DNA of 64,000 nucleotides. Origin: a virus. The first letter of the stretch is position 1. Each line of letters starts with the position of its first letter. Below are positions 33,022 through 40,526 of this stretch, piece after piece. A program made the position numbers and the translations under genes. The stretch covers positions 1-64,000 of IMG/VR virus record IMGVR_UViG_3300047508_000198. One strand, written 5' to 3'. The notes beneath the pieces were generated by a model. It was not told the DNA's origin, ran no database searches, and was given only the letters and a program-made list of their open reading frames with translations.

Positions 33022-33225
33022 ATGAAGCAGCTGTTCCAGATCACCGTGGCCGATGAGCAGGGTGTCGTGATCGACACCGGCTGGGTCTTCATGGAGGTCC
33101 CGCTGGTGCCCGCAGGCGCCACCCAGGACCTGCCCCTCGCCGGGGCGGCGCTGTTCGACGCCGTGATCACCCACGGCATCGACCAGGGCATCGAGGCCGA
33201 CCCCGAGGAGGCGAGACGCGCATGA
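33022..33225 (+). CDS. Hypothetical protein, 67 aa
   Basis: Small alpha/beta protein (MKQLFQITVADEQGVVIDTGWVFMEVPLVPAG). It follows the 32676 gene by one base and overlaps the next by 4 nt. No family recognised. Confidence 0.55.
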   Translation: MKQLFQITVADEQGVVIDTGWVFMEVPLVPAGATQDLPLAGAALFDAVITHGIDQGIEADPEEARRA

Positions 33226-33437
33226 GCGACGCCGGGCTGAACGACAAGGTGAGCTTCCGCGCCATGCGGGACCCGCTGAACGGCGACGAAACCCTGATCA
33301 CGGTCGAGGGCATCGTGGTCCGGGAGCGCTGGGGCCACCGGGCCGACCACTTCACCATCCGCACCCTGGAGCACCCGCCCCGGACCTTCGTGCGGCTGGC
33401 CAGTGCCATCGAGGTCATCGCGAAGGCACCGCTATGA
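33222..33437 (+). CDS. Hypothetical protein, 71 aa
   Basis: Beta-rich small protein (DKVSFRAMRDPLNGDETLITVEGIVVRERWGHRADHFTIRTLE). Overlaps both neighbours by 4 nt. Function unknown. Confidence 0.55.
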   Translation: MSDAGLNDKVSFRAMRDPLNGDETLITVEGIVVRERWGHRADHFTIRTLEHPPRTFVRLASAIEVIAKAPL

Positions 33438-33706
33438 GCGGCTCAGCGACAAAGGCCGAGCGCGGCAAGACGCAGATCGAGGTCACCACCGAGACGCGAC
33501 GCGACCTGCGGCTGCTGGCCGCGCTGACCGACCAGGGCATGGCCGAGGCTGCCGCCGACGCCATCAGCGCGGCCCTGGAGAGGGCCCAGGGCGGCCCCGT
33601 GGCCGAGTCCATCCTCCTGGTCCTGGCGGCCGTGATCCTGCGCAAGCACTCGTACGGCCGGTTCGCCGACCAGGTGGACGCCATCGCGGAAGGAATCAAG
33701 TCATGA
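33434..33706 (+). CDS. Possible ribbon-helix-helix-like protein
   Basis: 90 aa. GKTQIEVTTETRRDLRLLAALTDQGMAEAAADAISAAL gives a strand followed by two helices, as in ribbon-helix-helix regulators. The second half is helical. The assignment is by pattern only. Confidence 0.45.
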   Translation: MSGSATKAERGKTQIEVTTETRRDLRLLAALTDQGMAEAAADAISAALERAQGGPVAESILLVLAAVILRKHSYGRFADQVDAIAEGIKS

Positions 33707-34212
33707 GCAGCACCGCGGCCAAGAACCGGCGGCGTAAAGGCGGGTTCACGCCGCCGCGCGAGTGGATCCCGATGACCCGGGGCGAGCTGATCGTCGACCC
33801 GCAGATGCAGGAGATCGCCGCGCAGAACCCCGACGTCGCCGAAGTGCTGGATGACGTCAACGAGATCTGGATCAACAACCAGTACGTGGTCACCGTCCGG
33901 CGCTTCTCCGAGGGCAAGCCGGACGTCATGTCGCTGTCCATCCGGCGGATCGACCGCAAGCCCATCGACAACTGGCGGCACAAGCAGCGGATCAAGAACG
34001 AGATCGCCGGCGAGGACGTCGATGCCTTCGAGCTGTACCCGATGAAGAAGCGCACCGTCGACACGGCCAACCAGTACTGGATCTGGTGCATGCGGCCCGG
34101 CGTCGAGCTGCCCATGGGCTTCACCGAGCGGGCGGTCAACGGGGATAATGACCCGCGATTCCCCATGTCGCGGCAGCAGCCATTCGCCAGGGGTGAGAGG
34201 GAGGCCATCTGA
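33703..34212 (+). CDS. Conserved phage protein (DUF7694-like)
   Basis: 169 aa. PDVMSLSIRRIDRKPIDNWRHKQRIKNEIAGEDVDAFELYPMKKRTVDTANQYWIWCM matches a pattern widespread in actinophages and other phages (W-S-IRRxD...DWRxxQxIKNxxxG...ELFP...DxANxYxLW). Its molecular role is not known. The 25-bp repeat (33729-33753) lies near its 5' end. Confidence 0.7.
   Translation: MSSTAAKNRRRKGGFTPPREWIPMTRGELIVDPQMQEIAAQNPDVAEVLDDVNEIWINNQYVVTVRRFSEGKPDVMSLSIRRIDRKPIDNWRHKQRIKNEIAGEDVDAFELYPMKKRTVDTANQYWIWCMRPGVELPMGFTERAVNGDNDPRFPMSRQQPFARGEREAI
33729..33753. repeat. 25-bp exact repeat, copy B
   Basis: Identical to 13330-13354. See copy A. Confidence 0.7.
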
Positions 34213-34700
34213 TGAACGACACCGCGGCACTGGTGTACATGATCTTGTGGCTGGCCGCCGTCGTCACGCTGGGCTTCGGCTGCCTCCTGCTGATGGTCAG
34301 CCTGGTCCTGTTCGATAAGCCCGCCGGGCAGCTGAGCACCCGGGAGGTCCTCGTGCCGCTGTGGTGCCTGCTGGCCGGGCCCCGGCAGCAGGACCGGCTG
34401 CGGGCCATCCTGGCGCGGCGGGCCGCGGGGCAGGCGCTGGCCAGCGGCACCCTCCGCGACGTCGCCCGGCACCGGGTCAGCGCGCCGCCGCGGCGTGACC
34501 GGGCTGAGACGTGCCGGGACTGCGGCGCCACCCGGGTCCGCTTCATCCCGCCGTACCACCCGGGGATGGGCCCCGGCTTCTGGGGATTCATGCCGATGGA
34601 GGTCGTCACCGAACGAGACGCCGACTGTCGCTGCCCCCGGCACGCGCACCGCTTCCCCGATTTGCCGTTATCAATAAACCTTGATATCCTGGGGTCATGA
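34212..34700 (+). CDS. Membrane-anchored cysteine-containing protein
   Basis: 162 aa. One strong transmembrane helix (residues 6-31, LVYMILWLAAVVTLGFGCLLLMVSLVLF), a basic middle, then a CRDCGATR...CRCPRHAH zinc-like cluster. Its last codons (LSINLDILGS) are read from the next gene's promoter dyad, so promoter and coding DNA overlap. Confidence 0.6.
   Translation: MNDTAALVYMILWLAAVVTLGFGCLLLMVSLVLFDKPAGQLSTREVLVPLWCLLAGPRQQDRLRAILARRAAGQALASGTLRDVARHRVSAPPRRDRAETCRDCGATRVRFIPPYHPGMGPGFWGFMPMEVVTERDADCRCPRHAHRFPDLPLSINLDILGS
34669..34686 (+). promoter_or_regulatory. Perfect dyad promoter/operator, inverted core
   Basis: TATCAATAAACCTTGATA: same arms as the other copies but the 6-bp core is reversed, so the dyad works in either orientation. 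CCTGGGGTC then ATG (34697) follow, as at 51713. Confidence 0.7.
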
Positions 34701-35632
34701 GCACGAGCACCCAGGAGCAGACAGTGAGCACCGAGACGATCAACCCCGTCGACTTCGACAACCAGCTGATGGCCCTGCACGAGAAGGCCGGCCAGGTCCA
34801 GGCCCGGCTGACCGGCAACCGCGACTTCCAGCACATCGCGGTCGGCGACCGCAAGAGCTACGTCGGCAAGGCGCACCTGTGGCGCCGCACCGCGGCCGAG
34901 GTCCTGGAGAGCCTGCAGATCATGGCCAAGCACGGCCAGGACCTGCCCGCGAGCATCAGCCGCGGCGGCCAGCTGACCGCCCGCAAGCTGCTCGACCAGG
35001 AGAACGACCTGATGGTCGAGCTGTCCGGAATCATGCTGGCCATCTCGAAGATGGATGCGACCTACGCCCTGCCGGAGAACCGCTGGAACCGCTACTTCCG
35101 CTGCATGAACAGCGACGGCCACATCCACAGCTCGCTCCGCGGCTGCCAGACCGTGAACTACTCCACCGCGATGAGCTGGAACACCCACCTGTCCGGCCAG
35201 CCGGTCGAGGCGGCCATCGCCGACATCGGCCCGACGCTGTGCAGCGTCTGCTACCCGGGCGCGCCGGTCGAGTGGCGGCAGAGGAAGTCCGACGTCGAGC
35301 GCGCCGCCCGCGAGGCCGCCAAGGCCGCCCGCGAGGAGGCCAAGTTCGTCAAGCGGCTGCGCGATGACGAGCTGTTCCGCTGCGACCACAGCTTCGTCGA
35401 GACCGTGGCCGCGTGCCTGGAGGTGCTGCGCAAGGAAGTCGAGTTCCGCGACTACTACGGCCGCGGCGAGCACCCCTTCCACCGCGAGTACTGGGAGGCC
35501 GCCCACCTGGCCAAGGCCGTCCTGATCGCCCGCGAGGAGCGCCAGCCCGGCACCGGCCGCACCGCCGAGCAGATCGACAAGACCATCGACAGCGCCATCA
35601 AGAAGAACCGCAAGGAAGGAGCACGGATATGA
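34697..35632 (+). CDS. Conserved-type phage protein with Cys/His core, 311 aa
   Basis: Residues about 100-180 (NRYFRCMNSDGHIHSSLRGCQTVNYSTAMSWNTHLSG then CSVCYPGAP) carry Cys/His residues suggesting metal binding and match a type seen in actinophages. A long charged helix follows (DVERAAREAAKAAREEAKFVKRL). Near-leaderless start behind the dyad. Function unknown. Confidence 0.6.
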   Translation: MSTSTQEQTVSTETINPVDFDNQLMALHEKAGQVQARLTGNRDFQHIAVGDRKSYVGKAHLWRRTAAEVLESLQIMAKHGQDLPASISRGGQLTARKLLDQENDLMVELSGIMLAISKMDATYALPENRWNRYFRCMNSDGHIHSSLRGCQTVNYSTAMSWNTHLSGQPVEAAIADIGPTLCSVCYPGAPVEWRQRKSDVERAAREAAKAAREEAKFVKRLRDDELFRCDHSFVETVAACLEVLRKEVEFRDYYGRGEHPFHREYWEAAHLAKAVLIAREERQPGTGRTAEQIDKTIDSAIKKNRKEGARI

Positions 35633-35934
35633 CAGCGACCCTCGTCGGGCCGAAGGCCACGACCCCCGGGGCGGAGGCCCTGGTGGACCTGACCAGGGGG
35701 CAGGGGTCGAGGGGCGAGCGTCTTCCGGTGATGCCGCGGGGAAACAGGCCCGTAGCGCTGCCCTCCCTCCCGGAGGGCCACCGGCTGTTCGCCGGCTACG
35801 ACCAGGGCCTGGGGGAGCAGCTGGTCCTGATCGAGACCCTGGAGGACGCCCAGGAGCTGTGGGACCGGCAGGACTACATGCTGGAATCGCCCATCTGGTA
35901 CTCCGCCCCGGTCCTATTCGCCCAGGACAACTGA
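35629..35934 (+). CDS. Hypothetical protein, 101 aa
   Basis: Gly/Pro-rich first half, then a compact segment (GHRLFAGYDQGLGEQLVLIETLEDAQELWDRQDYMLESPIWYSAP). Overlaps both neighbours by 1-4 nt in the operon. No family recognised. Confidence 0.55.
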   Translation: MTATLVGPKATTPGAEALVDLTRGQGSRGERLPVMPRGNRPVALPSLPEGHRLFAGYDQGLGEQLVLIETLEDAQELWDRQDYMLESPIWYSAPVLFAQDN

Positions 35935-36098
35935 TGCCGTTCAGGCTGCCCCGGGAGTGCCCGACCTGCGGCCTCTCGATGGCCGTGCAAGGCGACGGGA
36001 CGCTGTACCCGCACAGCCGCTATGTCACGGGCGGCGGCCCGCTACCGGACCAGGACCACACGATGGTGCCCTGCGAGGGCGAGACAGAAGGAGAGTGA
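35934..36098 (+). CDS. Small zinc-ribbon-like protein, 54 aa
   Basis: MPFRLPRECPTCGLSMAVQG with a later His/Cys pair suggests a half zinc ribbon. ATG overlaps the previous stop (TGATG). Function unknown. Confidence 0.5.
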   Translation: MPFRLPRECPTCGLSMAVQGDGTLYPHSRYVTGGGPLPDQDHTMVPCEGETEGE

Positions 36099-36102
36099 CC
36101 AG

Positions 36103-36420
36103 ATGAGGACGATTACCATCCAGGCCGACGGCGGGCCCGGCGGCAACGACGAGGTGATGAAGGCCGCGCTGCTGTTCATCGTGACCAGCATCCCGGTCGG
36201 CGGGAAGGGGTTCAAGTTCGACGGCGACCTGGACGACGGGACCATCGTCAACCACCGCCACCAGGGCGACTGGGTGGTCAGCTTCCGGCCCATCGCGAGA
36301 GACCGCACCCGCCGCCATCACTACACCAACCCGTACCTGGTGGTCGAGGCGATCATCACGCGCCGGCACGTCGTCCGGAGCACGGACCAGGACGAGGCCG
36401 CCGAGCCGCTGGCCGGCTGA
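36103..36420 (+). CDS. Hypothetical alpha/beta protein, 105 aa
   Basis: MRTITIQADGGPGGNDEVMKAALLFIVTSIPVGGKGFKFDG suggests a small alpha/beta fold. GAAGGAGAG ribosome site. Last gene of this operon, followed by a strong hairpin. No family recognised. Confidence 0.55.
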   Translation: MRTITIQADGGPGGNDEVMKAALLFIVTSIPVGGKGFKFDGDLDDGTIVNHRHQGDWVVSFRPIARDRTRRHHYTNPYLVVEAIITRRHVVRSTDQDEAAEPLAG

Positions 36421-36429
36421 GCGGAGACC

Positions 36430-36460
36430 GCAGCGGCGGCCCGGATCGGGCCGCCGCTGC
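36430..36460 (+). terminator. Strong GC hairpin ending the operon
   Basis: Perfect 14-bp arms GCAGCGGCGGCCCG and CGGGCCGCCGCTGC with a 3-nt loop, 10 nt after the stop at 36420. No long T-run, as is common in actinomycetes. Confidence 0.75.
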
Positions 36461-36504
36461 TGCGTATCTGGACTAAGGTACATTGAGCATCCCCGATTTG
36501 GCAT

Positions 36505-36522
36505 TATCAAGGTTTATTGATA
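36505..36522 (+). promoter_or_regulatory. Perfect dyad promoter/operator
   Basis: TATCAAGGTTTATTGATA with flanks CCCCGATTTGGCAT and TCCTGGGG conserved with 34669, 39254 and 51713. Reads into the 36557 operon. Confidence 0.7.
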
Positions 36523-36556
36523 TCCTGGGGGAAGACACCGACGAGAGGAAGCACCG

Positions 36557-37171
36557 ATGGACCCCCAGGGCCTTACCCCGCAGACCACGTTCCAGGGCAC
36601 CTGCCCCGAGTGCGGACGGCCAGCCAGCTACCACCCGCTGCCCGGCGGCTACGCGCCCCGGTCGGCGTTCCTGAACGTCACCTGCCGCGACTGCGGCAGC
36701 ACGGTCAGGCTGACCGCCACCGCGTGCACCGTCTGCCATGTGCAGGCCCTGCTGAAGGGCTCCGAGTTCTTCGCGGCCCGCGGCCTGGACTGGCCGATGA
36801 CCGCGGTCCTGACCCCGGCTGGCGGCGCCGTCCGGGTGCACAAGGCCTGCGCGAGCGAAGCTGAGTCAGCCGTCCGGCACGCCGACGACCTGGACATCGA
36901 CGTGGCCGGCATCGGCCGCTGGACCACCAACGACCAGGTGATCCCGGACGACAGCGCCGCGATGCTCATCGCGCTCGGCCTGGCCCAGGGCCTGGACCTC
37001 GGCGCCACCGCCGCCGCCCGTGACACCGAGACCCGCAAGTTCCTCGCGGCCTACCGCGAGCGCATGGCCGGTCACGTGCCAGATGACGAGGAGCTGGCCG
37101 AGATGCGCGCCGCCTTCGGCCCCGGCGCCACCGTCGTGAACGCCATCACCGGACAGGAGACCCAGCTATGA
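36557..37171 (+). CDS. Zinc-ribbon protein, 204 aa
   Basis: N-terminal ribbons CPECGRPASYH and CRDCGSTVRLTATACTVC bind one or two zincs. The rest is helical with NAITGQETQL at the end. GAGGAAGCACC precedes ATG 36557. First gene of the second plus-strand operon. Confidence 0.6.
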   Translation: MDPQGLTPQTTFQGTCPECGRPASYHPLPGGYAPRSAFLNVTCRDCGSTVRLTATACTVCHVQALLKGSEFFAARGLDWPMTAVLTPAGGAVRVHKACASEAESAVRHADDLDIDVAGIGRWTTNDQVIPDDSAAMLIALGLAQGLDLGATAAARDTETRKFLAAYRERMAGHVPDDEELAEMRAAFGPGATVVNAITGQETQL

Positions 37172-37545
37172 ACGACCCACACGACAACCGCGAGGCCGAC
37201 GACGCGATCCTGCGGCGGCTGCAGGCCACCGAGGCCGAGCACGTCCGGCTGACCGCCGACGGCGAGCCCGACGGGTGCTTCTTCATCCCGGCCAAGCCGT
37301 GGAAGGACACCGGCAAGTGGGTGCCCAGCTGGGTCCGGCGTAACCAGCCCGGCCACACCCCGTTCGCGGGCAACGGCCCCTGCGCCGAGCCCTGGTACTG
37401 GGGCAGAAGCTACCAAGAGGCCCAGGAGACCGCCACCCGGGAGAACGCCAAGCTGGGCATCAGCCCGGTGCAGGCTGCCGCGATCATCCTGTCCAGCGTC
37501 CGGGCCTCCCGGCACGTCGGTACCGAAGCGGACTTCACCTCATGA
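37168..37545 (+). CDS. Hypothetical protein, 125 aa
   Basis: Contains GCFFIPAKPWKDTGKWVPSWVRR and AEPWYWGRSYQEAQETATRENAKLGIS. ATG overlaps the preceding stop (ATGA), as does the next gene. No family recognised. Confidence 0.55.
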   Translation: MNDPHDNREADDAILRRLQATEAEHVRLTADGEPDGCFFIPAKPWKDTGKWVPSWVRRNQPGHTPFAGNGPCAEPWYWGRSYQEAQETATRENAKLGISPVQAAAIILSSVRASRHVGTEADFTS

Positions 37546-38198
37546 CCGGCGAGCACCGGCCCGACAGCCCGCTGTGCCGGTACTGCTGGCGGCACATCTT
37601 CATCGAGGGCCTGGGCCGGCACTCCGGCCAGTGGATCCTGGTCATGAAGGAGTACGACCACACCGAGTGCTGCGACGCCCGCGGCGACGGGGCCGTGCTG
37701 TCCACCCTGCCGCACGTGCCTTGCGAGGTGCAGGCCGTCACCATCGAGCGGCTGATCGAGCTGGCCGCCCGGGAGATCAGCGTGCCGGGCAGCTTCCGGG
37801 ACACCGACATGGCCCATGACGCCGCGCTGGTCTGGCTGATCACCGCGGCGGCCGGACTGAGCCGCGAGGACGAGGACTACGTGTTCGCGGCGATCATGCG
37901 GGCCGCCTACGACACCCGCGGCCGGGACTTCCAGAAGGCCGCCTACCGGTACCGGGCGCTGGATCCCTGGGACCAGTACTGGCAGGCGCGCAAGCGCCAG
38001 CTGGCGCTGGACCGGGACCTCCCGCCGGTCATTACCCGGCAGGAGTCCGACGCGCGCATGACGGCCTGGGTGGCCGCCGGGCGCCTCGGCCACGAGTTCA
38101 CCCGGCCGGGCGAGACGCTGTGCCGCATCTGCGGCAGCCGCATAGACGGCATCCAGCACAATGAGGAAAGGTGGCCCCGCGATGGCCAGCCCCGTTAG
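37542..38198 (+). CDS. Protein with terminal zinc motifs, 218 aa
   Basis: CRYCWRHIFIEG near the N-terminus and CRICGSRIDGIQH at the C-terminus may pair as a split zinc site. The middle is helical (FRDTDMAHDAALVWLITAAAGLSREDEDYVFAAIMRAAYD). Function unknown. Confidence 0.55.
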   Translation: MTGEHRPDSPLCRYCWRHIFIEGLGRHSGQWILVMKEYDHTECCDARGDGAVLSTLPHVPCEVQAVTIERLIELAAREISVPGSFRDTDMAHDAALVWLITAAAGLSREDEDYVFAAIMRAAYDTRGRDFQKAAYRYRALDPWDQYWQARKRQLALDRDLPPVITRQESDARMTAWVAAGRLGHEFTRPGETLCRICGSRIDGIQHNEERWPRDGQPR

Positions 38199-38409
38199 CC
38201 GCACCCCGCTGACCGGGCAGCCGCTGGAGCAGCCCGACCCGCCGCCGCTGCGGGTAAACGCGGTTTTCGACAAGGACCAGCCCTGCACCGAGCACCATGC
38301 CCCGTTCACCGGGGACATCCCCTGCACGGGCGTGCTGCGGTGCACGCTGTGCCTGACCGAGTGGGACCCGGACACCGGGCGCCTGCTGCCGCCCAGGAGG
38401 GCCGTGTGA
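38182..38409 (+). CDS. Hypothetical protein, 75 aa
   Basis: Pro-rich start, then CTEHHAPFTGDIPCTGVLRCTLC, a possible zinc site. ATG 38182 follows GGAAAGG; it overlaps the previous gene by 17 nt. ATG 38161 is an alternative. Confidence 0.5.
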   Translation: MASPVSRTPLTGQPLEQPDPPPLRVNAVFDKDQPCTEHHAPFTGDIPCTGVLRCTLCLTEWDPDTGRLLPPRRAV

Positions 38410-38696
38410 TGCCGACCGGACCCGAGCACTACGCCCTGTCCGAGGGGCACCTGGCGCAGGCCCGCGAGCACCACGACGTCCGCCCGGAGGAATCAGCCTG
38501 GCACCAGCGCCAAGCCGCGGTGCACGCCGAGCTGGCCCTGGTCGCCTGGCACGCCGCGGGCATCTTCGACCGCTCCGGCTGGATGAAGGCCACCATCACC
38601 GTGCCCGCGGATCCCGGGCCAGAGGGACCGCCGAGGGTCCACGACATCCACGGCGGGCCCGGGGAAGACTGCTGGTGCGGCTATGTCGGCCACTGA
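38409..38696 (+). CDS. Hypothetical protein, 95 aa
   Basis: HYALSEGHLAQAREHHDVRPEESAWHQRQAAVHAELALVAWHAA resembles small helical phage proteins with a His/Ala-rich repeat. The end has CWCGYVGH. Overlaps the previous stop (TGATG). Confidence 0.55.
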   Translation: MPTGPEHYALSEGHLAQAREHHDVRPEESAWHQRQAAVHAELALVAWHAAGIFDRSGWMKATITVPADPGPEGPPRVHDIHGGPGEDCWCGYVGH

Positions 38697-38705
38697 AGGA
38701 CGGCC

Positions 38706-38969
38706 ATGAGGCCGGCCCAGCCGCCCTTCCTCGGCGGCGACAAGGCCGAGGTGGTCGAGCACGACCCGGCCACCCGGCGGCCGGTAGCGGGCGGCAAGGT
38801 CATCCCGGTGACCGTCGTCGACCTGACCGACGGCGACTTCACCTGGCTGTTCATCCGGGTCCGGATGCCGGACGGCGGGCACGCCGTGTTCTGGCGGAAC
38901 TCGCGCTTCCTGCGCTGGCCGCAGATCGAATGCCGGTGGCGGCTGGAGGCGGTCAGCGATGCCAGCTGA
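38706..38969 (+). CDS. Hypothetical beta-rich protein, 87 aa
   Basis: GGKVIPVTVVDLTDGDFTWLFIRVRMPDGGHAVFWRNSRFLRW suggests a small beta barrel. Overlaps the next gene by 11 nt. No family recognised. Confidence 0.5.
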   Translation: MRPAQPPFLGGDKAEVVEHDPATRRPVAGGKVIPVTVVDLTDGDFTWLFIRVRMPDGGHAVFWRNSRFLRWPQIECRWRLEAVSDAS

Positions 38970-40041
38970 GCCGGACCTGAGCGCCATCCGGGAGGCGCTG
39001 GCCATGGCCGGCTACCACAACGGCCGGGTCCAGTCCTCCGCCATGCAGGCCACGATCTTGCTGAGCGCCTACGAGGGGACGATCGCCGACGACGAGGTGC
39101 CGCTGTGCCCGCCCGGCGACCCGGCCTGGTTCCAGCAGGCCGTCACCGTCCTTGAACAGGCTGACCAGGAATGCGCCCGGCTCAAGGTGCAGCTCCTCAC
39201 CGCCCAGCTCCGGATCCTCCAGCTGATGCTCGCGGGCAAGCCCGATTTGGAGTTATCAAGGTTTATTGATATTCTGGTGCCAGACACCGAGACACACCAG
39301 GAGACACCGATGACCACAGGACCCGCCCCCAAGCTGCTCGACCGGGTACGCAAGCTGCTCGCCAAGGCCGAGGCCGAGGGCGTCACCCCGCCGGAGGCCG
39401 AGGCCCTGACCGCCAAGGCGGCCGAGCTGATGGCCCGCTACGGCATCGACCGGGCCCGCCTCGGCGCACACTCGCAGCAGGACCGGCCCGGCAACCGGAT
39501 CATCGACATCGACAACCCGTGGGCCCAGGTCCGCGCCCACCTGCTGGCCGGCCTGGCCGGGGCGATGAACTGCCAGTGCGTGCTGCTGAGCACGAGCAAG
39601 CCCGGCGCCCGGATCCACGTCTTCGGCTACGCCTCCGACCTGGAGCGCGCCGACATCATGTACACCTCGCTGCTGCTCCAGATGGCCAGCGCGCTGCGCA
39701 AGACGGCCGTCCCGATTGGCGTCCGCAGCGTCCGGGCCTGGCGCCGGAGCTTCCTGCTCGGCTTCGTCACCGCGGTCATCCTCCGGGTCAAGTCAGCCGA
39801 GGAACGCGCCCGCGGCGTGGCCAAGACCGAGGACTACGGCAAGGACGGGCCGAGCACCGCGCTGGTGCTGGCCGACCGCGCCGTGGTCATCCGCACCCAG
39901 CTGCAGCAGGCCTACCCGACCACCCGGCGAACCCGGATCACCTACTCCGGCCGCGGCTACAGCTCCGGCTACGCCCAGGGCCAGCGGGCCGACATCGGCC
40001 AGTCCGGGCTGAAGTCCACGCGGGCCCTGGGCCGGGGCTGA
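38959..40041 (+). CDS. Extended ORF fusing a helical module to the DUF2786 gene
   Basis: No stop separates the region beginning at 38959 (MPAEPDLSAIREALAMAGYHNG, then a helical SAYEG...LLTAQLRILQLML segment) from the DUF2786 gene at 39310. A 360-aa fusion is therefore possible. The dyad promoter inside the frame (39254-39271) is translated as LSRFIDIL. Two in-frame products are likely. Confidence 0.45.
   Translation: MPAEPDLSAIREALAMAGYHNGRVQSSAMQATILLSAYEGTIADDEVPLCPPGDPAWFQQAVTVLEQADQECARLKVQLLTAQLRILQLMLAGKPDLELSRFIDILVPDTETHQETPMTTGPAPKLLDRVRKLLAKAEAEGVTPPEAEALTAKAAELMARYGIDRARLGAHSQQDRPGNRIIDIDNPWAQVRAHLLAGLAGAMNCQCVLLSTSKPGARIHVFGYASDLERADIMYTSLLLQMASALRKTAVPIGVRSVRAWRRSFLLGFVTAVILRVKSAEERARGVAKTEDYGKDGPSTALVLADRAVVIRTQLQQAYPTTRRTRITYSGRGYSSGYAQGQRADIGQSGLKSTRALGRG
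39254..39271 (+). promoter_or_regulatory. Perfect dyad promoter/operator inside an open frame
   Basis: TATCAAGGTTTATTGATA preceded by CCCGATTTGGAGT, as at 36505. It lies 38 nt before ATG 39310, which has a CAGGAGACACC ribosome site. Confidence 0.7.
39310..40041 (+). CDS. DUF2786 family protein
   Basis: 243 aa. LLDRVRKLLAKAEAEGVTPPEAEALTAKAAELMARYGIDRARL is the classic DUF2786 N-terminus. The rest (DIDNPWAQVRAHLLAGLAGAMNCQCVLL, GYASDLERADIMYTSLLLQM) fits the extended family, which is common in actinophages. The molecular function is not known. Promoter and ribosome site support this start over the longer fusion. Confidence 0.8.
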   Translation: MTTGPAPKLLDRVRKLLAKAEAEGVTPPEAEALTAKAAELMARYGIDRARLGAHSQQDRPGNRIIDIDNPWAQVRAHLLAGLAGAMNCQCVLLSTSKPGARIHVFGYASDLERADIMYTSLLLQMASALRKTAVPIGVRSVRAWRRSFLLGFVTAVILRVKSAEERARGVAKTEDYGKDGPSTALVLADRAVVIRTQLQQAYPTTRRTRITYSGRGYSSGYAQGQRADIGQSGLKSTRALGRG

Positions 40042-40042
40042 G

Positions 40043-40339
40043 ATGGCCGTCCAGGAGCTAAACGCGGCCCAGCTACGCGAGCGCATCGTGCGGGAGAACC
40101 CGCACGAGCATGACATCGTGCTGGAGATCATCAACAAGTGGCTGGGCCGCGGTGACGGCATCGCCGTCTACGTGAACGATCACCCCGGCGCCACGCTGCA
40201 CGGCGAGAGCATGTACGTCTCGTACGGGTCCGACCAGGCCATCCTGACGGCCAGCGAGGCGCCCGAGCGGCTCGTCCCCGATTCCCGCTACGAGCTAGTC
40301 GCCACCTACCGCGGCGAGCCCCTGAAGGAGGAGCCATGA
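40043..40339 (+). CDS. Hypothetical protein, 98 aa
   Basis: Helical start (LNAAQLRERIVRENPHEHDIVLEIINKWLGRG) then a beta segment (GIAVYVNDHPGATLHGESMYVSYGS). Next to the DUF2786 gene. No family recognised. Confidence 0.55.
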   Translation: MAVQELNAAQLRERIVRENPHEHDIVLEIINKWLGRGDGIAVYVNDHPGATLHGESMYVSYGSDQAILTASEAPERLVPDSRYELVATYRGEPLKEEP

Positions 40340-40518
40340 AGCCGCCCGCCCGGCGCTGGGATCCGGTCCTGGCGATGAGCGGCGCGCCGGACGCGGCCGT
40401 CGTGCAGGGACCGTGCCCGGATCACGGCCACGTCCTCGTGCAGTACTGCGAGGTCTTCACCCAGGACCTGCAGCCCGGCCTCGTGGGCGTCTTCCAGCTG
40501 ATCGTCAGCATGAACTGA
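40336..40518 (+). CDS. Hypothetical protein, 60 aa
   Basis: Small protein with CPDHGHVLVQYCEVF. Overlaps the preceding gene by 4 nt. Function unknown. Confidence 0.5.
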   Translation: MKPPARRWDPVLAMSGAPDAAVVQGPCPDHGHVLVQYCEVFTQDLQPGLVGVFQLIVSMN

Positions 40519-40526
40519 GGGATGAC

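Noticed and set aside
34212-34700. Treating the dyad at 34669 as only coding sequence
   Set aside because: The same dyad with conserved flanks occurs in five other gene-start contexts, so a regulatory role is favoured although it is translated here.
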